DNA of 7,233 bases, from NCBI GenBank assembly GCA_030622125.1, contig JAUXGM010000107.1, forward strand, positions 1-7,233, given 5' to 3'. Origin of the DNA: a bacterium (lineage in GTDB: Bacteria > AUK180). The translations under genes were made by a program, and so were the position numbers. The notes under the pieces are model-generated. The model did no database searches and was not told the origin of the DNA. It saw only the letters and a list, made by a program, of their open reading frames with translations. Below are positions 5,450 to 7,233 of the stretch, piece by piece. Each line of letters opens with the position of its first letter. Positions within the stretch are counted from its first letter, which is position 1.

Positions 5450-5521
5450 TTTTTTAATATTATGTATTGGTGAAAACGGGAACAATGATTTACTATCTTA
5501 ACTAATAAATGAGATTGTCTT

Positions 5522-5548
5522 GGGACACCACTCTGCAAGGAATGTCCC
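5522..5548. repeat. GGGACA...TGTCCC hairpin element, related copy near 6806
   Basis: GGGACA (5522-5527) pairs with TGTCCC (5543-5548). The surrounding GTCTTGGGACAC ... TGCAAG ... TGTCCCGC is repeated in the same orientation at 6801-6838, with small differences in the loop. Confidence 0.65.
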
Positions 5549-5564
5549 GCTGCTTTTTCGCCTA

Positions 5565-5585
5565 CCTGTGCGTTGCACGCAGACA
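5565..5585 (-). repeat. 21-base element, exact inverted copy of 4349-4369
   Basis: CCTGTGCGTTGCACGCAGACA on the + strand is the exact reverse complement of 4349-4369, on the other side of the FlgT-C-like gene. Confidence 0.8.
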
Positions 5586-5608
5586 AGCAATGACTCTTTC
5601 CTTCCGTC

Positions 5609-5640
5609 ATTATGAGGGGTTTACTCCGTAATAATCTCAT
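5609..5640. repeat. Second copy of the CCGTAATAATCTCAT hairpin, different loop
   Basis: ATTAT (5609-5613) pairs with ATAAT (5631-5635), and GGGG with CTCC around TTTA, with one G-U pair. The outer parts match 4291-4327 but the inner stem and loop differ while pairing is kept. Confidence 0.65.
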
Positions 5641-5649
5641 TTGGGATTC

Positions 5650-5769
5650 CTACGCCCCGCACCAATAATGGTGCCGTGGTTTATCCAGCACTTTGAAATG
5701 GTGCTGGGCTCTGAATGACAGTAAGGAAATGAGATTCCTACGCAAACTTTGTTTGCTCTGAATGACAGA
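5650..5769. repeat. Two adjacent GATTCCTACGC...CTCTGAATGACAG units
   Basis: Both units open with GATTCCTACGC and close with CTCTGAATGACAG. The first (about 5645-5721) contains GCACCA-ATAA-TGGTGC and CCAGCAC/GTGCTGG hairpins. The second (about 5733-5768) contains GCAAAC-TTT-GTTTGC. The ends are shared and the cores differ. Confidence 0.65.
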
Positions 5770-5856
5770 AAATAAGTGAATAGTAAATAGTCAATGGTTA
5801 ATAGTAAAGGATTTAGAGAACTGGTGACTTGGTGACTGGTGCTCTGGTAACCCTTC

Positions 5857-5898
5857 CATTGAGATTGCCACAGTCGCTTCACTCCTTCGCAATGACAG
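5857..5898. repeat. CATTGAGATTGC...GCAATGACAG repeat, copy 1
   Basis: ATTGC and GCAAT bracket a core CACAGTCGCTTCACTCCTTC. It resembles the GTCATTGCGAGGAGCGAAGC type of intergenic repeat that I recall from many uncultured-bacterium contigs. Related units are at 6356-6397 and 6541-6586. Confidence 0.7.
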
Positions 5899-5959
5899 AG
5901 GTAAATTAATTTTGTTGCAAAATTATTGTAATCTGTGTTTCTACCGAATATAACGAGAT

Positions 5960-6040
5960 TTATATCGGGGGGGGGGCAGAAATAGACTTAATTTCTAAAG
6001 AACCATTATCATTAAGTTTACCCATTTTATTAAATTCCAT
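5960..6040 (-). pseudogene. 26-codon frame behind a perfect promoter, ending just after a C10 tract (possibly broken or switchable gene)
   Basis: The ATG at 6040 is preceded by AAGG 6 bases upstream and by a perfect promoter at 6056-6084. The peptide begins MEFNKMGKLNDNGSLEIKSI, followed by S-A-P-P-P-I and a TAA at 5962-5960. I do not recognise it. The three prolines come from a run of ten C (5976-5967 on this strand). One more C would skip the stop and keep the frame open to 5637, through DINLVIFGRNTDYNN and then repeat-derived sequence. One fewer C would give a third ending. So this may be a homopolymer sequencing error, a phase-variable start, or a gene whose 3' part was replaced by repeats. 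The good start signals make the beginning real; the end is uncertain. Confidence 0.45.
5967..5976. repeat. Ten-base G homopolymer
   Basis: A run of ten G on the + strand, unusual in such AT-rich DNA. It lies inside the frame starting at 6040, and its length decides where that frame ends. Confidence 0.9.
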
Positions 6041-6055
6041 ATCTAACCTTGTTTT

Positions 6056-6084
6056 ATTATATTACTTTTTTTCTTCAATGTCAA
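6056..6084 (-). promoter_or_regulatory. Perfect sigma70-type promoter
   Basis: On the - strand TTGACA (6084-6079) and TATAAT (6061-6056) are both exact, with a 17-base spacer. The predicted start is near 6049, leaving about 9 bases of leader containing AAGG before the ATG at 6040. It is one of three well-formed - strand promoters here with 17-base spacers. Confidence 0.75.
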
Positions 6085-6163
6085 GTTTTTTTTATTTTTT
6101 TTGAAAATCTATTGAAAAGTAGAATTTTATCATTTAACTATATTGTATCATTCTCATCCATAT

Positions 6164-6189
6164 CACGATTTCTCAATTGAGAAATCGTG
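6164..6189. repeat. Perfect 26-base palindrome (CAATTG centre)
   Basis: CACGATTTCTCAA (6164-6176) is followed directly by its exact reverse complement. With no spacer it suits binding of a dimeric regulator or a DNA cruciform better than an RNA hairpin. It lies about 80 bases upstream of the -35 box of the promoter at 6056-6084. Confidence 0.75.
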
Positions 6190-6211
6190 CTTTATATTAA
6201 ATAAACCTGAG

Positions 6212-6244
6212 AAAATGGGGTCTGGAAATGGGGTTGGGGGTTGA
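6212..6244. repeat. AATGGGGT/GGGGGTTGAC string
   Basis: AAAATGGGGTCTGG followed by AAATGGGGTTGGGGG and TTGAC. This is the inverted counterpart of 4484-4520, and its end resembles the final codons of hemW (GGGGGTTGAC). Confidence 0.65.
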
Positions 6245-6317
6245 CTTTATGACATTTTTGAGGCAAATACCTTATTCTTTGTACCCTTTCATTTCTTTTT
6301 ATTTTGTATGTTATTTG

Positions 6318-6343
6318 CGTATTTGCGTAATTACGCAAATACG
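6318..6343. repeat. Perfect 26-base palindrome (TAATTA centre)
   Basis: CGTATTTGCGTAA (6318-6330) is followed directly by its exact reverse complement. ATTTGCGT is also tandemly repeated just before the centre (6313-6328). It has the same length and spacerless form as 6164-6189 but a different sequence. Confidence 0.75.
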
Positions 6344-6355
6344 ACATTACCATTT

Positions 6356-6397
6356 CATTGAGATTGCGACGGTCATTTTATTCCCTCGCAATGACGG
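6356..6397. repeat. CATTGAGATTGC...GCAATGACGG repeat, copy 2
   Basis: It has the same ends as 5857-5898, with a different core (GACGGTCATTTTATTCCCTC). Confidence 0.7.
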
Positions 6398-6404
6398 TAA
6401 GTGA

Positions 6405-6435
6405 GGGCACGGCATGCCGTGCCCCTACGGTTTTT
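6405..6435. repeat. GC-rich palindrome with terminator-like tail, copy 1
   Basis: GGGCACGGCA and its reverse complement form a perfect 20-base palindrome (6405-6424). Overlapping it, CCGT (6417-6420) and ACGG (6427-6430) form a short stem followed by five T, which could act as a weak + strand terminator. It is repeated at 6675-6705 with one mismatch. Confidence 0.75.
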
Positions 6436-6506
6436 ACCATTTACTATTCACTGGTTTTGTATTTTCTTTTTAATTGTCAAAATTGGTTCTTCTCCATTTT
6501 AAATGG

Positions 6507-6529
6507 ATTATCGGGTCAAGCCCGATAAT
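6507..6529. repeat. Hairpin ATTATCGGG/CCCGATAAT
   Basis: A 9-base-pair perfect stem around TCAAG. It is followed by GACG, so it ends in AATGACG like the other units of this region. Confidence 0.75.
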
Positions 6530-6540
6530 GACGATGAAGT

Positions 6541-6586
6541 GAATGAGATTGCCACACCCCGAAAGCATTTGGAGTTCGCAATGACA
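6541..6586. repeat. GAATGAGATTGC...GCAATGAC repeat, copy 3
   Basis: It has the same ends as copies 1 and 2, with an unrelated core (CACACCCCGAAAGCATTTGG). Confidence 0.65.
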
Positions 6587-6597
6587 AAAAAAGATAA

Positions 6598-6654
6598 ATT
6601 CTCCCCGAAAAATCGGGGTTTGAATAATCGGCTGATAAATCCCTCAGAATGACG
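6598..6654 (+). repeat. 57-base repeat, inverted copy of 4200-4256
   Basis: It contains CCCCGA-AAAA-TCGGGG, a perfect hairpin, and ends CAGAATGACG. This appears to be the less decayed copy, since its internal stem is complete. Confidence 0.8.
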
Positions 6655-6674
6655 GTTGCTTTGGTATTCTAAAT

Positions 6675-6706
6675 GGGCACGGCATGCCGTTCCCCTACGG
6701 TTTTTT
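6675..6706 (+). terminator. GC-rich palindrome copy 2 with CCGT/ACGG stem and T6
   Basis: This is a direct copy of 6405-6435 with one change that breaks the outer palindrome (T at 6691). CCGT (6687-6690) and ACGG (6697-6700) followed by six T resemble a short Rho-independent terminator on the + strand. No + strand gene precedes it, so the role is doubtful; it is primarily a repeat. Confidence 0.35.
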
Positions 6707-6719
6707 CTTTACTTATCAA

Positions 6720-6800
6720 CTTATTGCCTTATTGTCTTATTCCCTTGTCTATACTGTTCTTGGGAGGTTTATCGTTATCTAAGGAAGAATCCGGGACACA
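6720..6800 (+). repeat. Composite repeat unit 1: three CTTATTNN octamers plus 60-base block
   Basis: CTTATTGC, CTTATTGT and CTTATTCC (6720-6743) run into a block (6741-6800) that begins TCCCTTGTCTATACTG and ends CCGGGACACA. The block recurs at 7013-7072 with a single mismatch (T6761 against C7033). Confidence 0.85.
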
Positions 6801-6983
6801 GTCTTGGGACACACGATGCAAGCAACGTATGTCCCGCCTGTTTTCTGAGTTTAATATTGTTTTTCACTAACCTCCAGCCTTTCACCCCGCACCAGTTTCA
6901 CGGTGCTGGGCATGCCTCTAACCTCTTGTTGTTGAGGTAATGTCCCTCTTTTTATGGGGTAATGGAGATTAATATTGTTTTTA

Positions 6984-7072
6984 CTTATTCCCTTATTTCC
7001 TTATTTTCTTCTTCCCTTGTCTATACTGTTCTCGGGAGGTTTATCGTTATCTAAGGAAGAATCCGGGACACA
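6984..7072 (+). repeat. Composite repeat unit 2: four octamers plus 60-base block
   Basis: CTTATTCC, CTTATTTC, CTTATTTT and CTTCTTCC (6984-7015) precede the second copy of the 60-base block (7013-7072), 272 bases after the first. Both units are preceded by an AATATTGTTTTT segment (6852-6864, 6971-6982). Confidence 0.85.
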
Positions 7073-7110
7073 TCTCAACAAAAAAAAATCAGTTTGATGA
7101 GGTATGTCCC
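7065..7110. repeat. GGGACA...TGTCCC hairpin with A-rich loop
   Basis: GGGACA (7065-7070) and TGTCCC (7105-7110) can pair, with CTCA/TGAG pairing further in. It takes the same place after the 60-base block as the different GGGACA/TGTCCC segment at 6793-6835. Confidence 0.55.
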
Positions 7111-7154
7111 TCTTTTTATGGCTTTTCGGAGTTTAATATTATTTTTCGTATTTC

Positions 7155-7186
7155 CTTATTGTCTTATTTCCTTATTGCCTTATTTA
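7155..7186 (+). repeat. Third CTTATTNN octamer array (four units)
   Basis: CTTATTGT, CTTATTTC, CTTATTGC and CTTATTTA in tandem, then CTTCTTCTTG. It again follows a GAGTTTAATATT segment, but no 60-base block follows before the window ends. Confidence 0.8.
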
Positions 7187-7207
7187 CTTCTTCTTGACCT
7201 GTGAAAT

Positions 7208-7233
7208 ATGAGATTATTACGGATTTTTTCAAA
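7208..7233 (-). repeat. Hairpin element, partial at window edge
   Basis: The reverse complement of these 26 bases is identical to 4302-4327. The rest of the element lies outside the window. Confidence 0.8.

Larger units (their letters stand above)
5399..5959. other. Repeat-rich stretch upstream of the FlgT-C-like gene
   Basis: Apart from the leader of the gene at 5398, this stretch holds stacked short hairpin elements and no credible gene. The two - strand frames here (5395-5640, 5637-5882) translate the repeats and lack family character. Elements are a GGGACA/TGTCCC hairpin (5522-5548), the 21-base inverted element (5565-5585), a hairpin ending CTCAT (5609-5640), GCACCA-ATAA-TGGTGC (5659-5674), CCAGCAC/GTGCTGG (5685-5707), GCAAAC-TTT-GTTTGC (5742-5756) and a GAGATTGC...GCAATGAC unit (5857-5898). 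Confidence 0.7.
6041..7233. other. Long gene-free repeat mosaic
   Basis: I find no credible coding region apart from the promoter of the - strand frame at 6040. The + frames at 6656-6940 and 6673-6870 run through repeat copies and have no family character. Contents in order are two 26-base palindromes, the GGGGT-rich string (6212-6244), GAGATTGC units, two copies of a GC-rich palindrome with a terminator-like tail, a 57-base inverted repeat, a duplicated 60-base block with 8-base tandem repeats, and a truncated hairpin at the edge. Confidence 0.75.

Noticed and set aside
5395-5640. An 81-codon - strand frame just upstream of the FlgT-C-like gene
   Set aside because: It runs through the 21-base repeat, the GGGACA hairpin and the leader stem-loop, and looks like translated repeats.
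6656-6940. A 94-codon + strand frame and its overlapping 65-codon neighbour
   Set aside because: Both read across repeat copies (the GC-rich palindrome and the 60-base block) and have no recognisable family, start signal or partner gene.
5850-7233. A CRISPR array
   Set aside because: Repeats are numerous but unequal in length and spacing. No repeat recurs at regular intervals with unique spacers, and no cas gene is present.
5399-7233. tRNA, rRNA or a complete insertion sequence
   Set aside because: I saw no cloverleaf with TTCRANNC and CCA-like ends, no rRNA-like stretch, and no transposase frame. Any mobile activity would need enzymes encoded elsewhere.

Overview
The window is AT-rich DNA of the kind seen in uncultured diderm bacteria. 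It holds compact protein genes (1-5398) followed by about 1.8 kb of almost gene-free, repeat-packed DNA (5399-7233). Two exported CsgG/FlgO-type proteins, one with pseudopilin-like modules, point to a Gram-negative envelope. I cannot name the organism. Candidate phyla such as Stahlbacteria (WOR-3) or Cloacimonadota would fit, but that is a guess from style, not from a marker gene.

Layout. On the + strand, the last 40 codons of a GNAT acetyltransferase (3-125) are followed by a carbon-nitrogen hydrolase (130-879) and a possible 45-codon gene (945-1082). Convergent to these on the - strand is a tight cluster, in transcription order: mntA-type nucleotidyltransferase (3110-2658), a 34-codon stub of its usual partner hepT (2668-2564), cytidine deaminase (2557-2156) and hemW (2174-1089). 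Upstream of it, also on the - strand, lie two related secreted proteins. One has a CsgG/FlgO-like domain fused to two pseudopilin-head-like modules (4148-3141). The other has a CsgG-like domain plus an FlgT-C-like tail (5398-4562). A third - strand gene start (6040) has a perfect sigma70-type promoter but runs into a ten-base homopolymer and stops after 26 codons.

Regulation. Three - strand starts have TTGACA/TATAAT-like promoters with exactly 17-base spacers. At two of them the predicted transcription start falls on the start codon itself, implying leaderless mRNAs. The FlgT-C-like gene instead has a good Shine-Dalgarno site and a stem-loop predicted at the very 5' end of its message.

Repeats. 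The gaps at 4149-4561 and 5399-7233 are mosaics of short hairpin elements. Many share ends (GAGATT ... AATGAC) around different cores. There are also two perfect 26-base palindromes, a duplicated 60-base block preceded by 8-base tandem repeats, a duplicated GC-rich palindrome, and inverted copies shared between the two gaps.

The most notable points are the MntA/HepT toxin-antitoxin pair whose toxin has been cut to a stub and spliced in front of housekeeping genes, the CsgG-pseudopilin fusion, the leaderless promoters and the homopolymer-interrupted gene.
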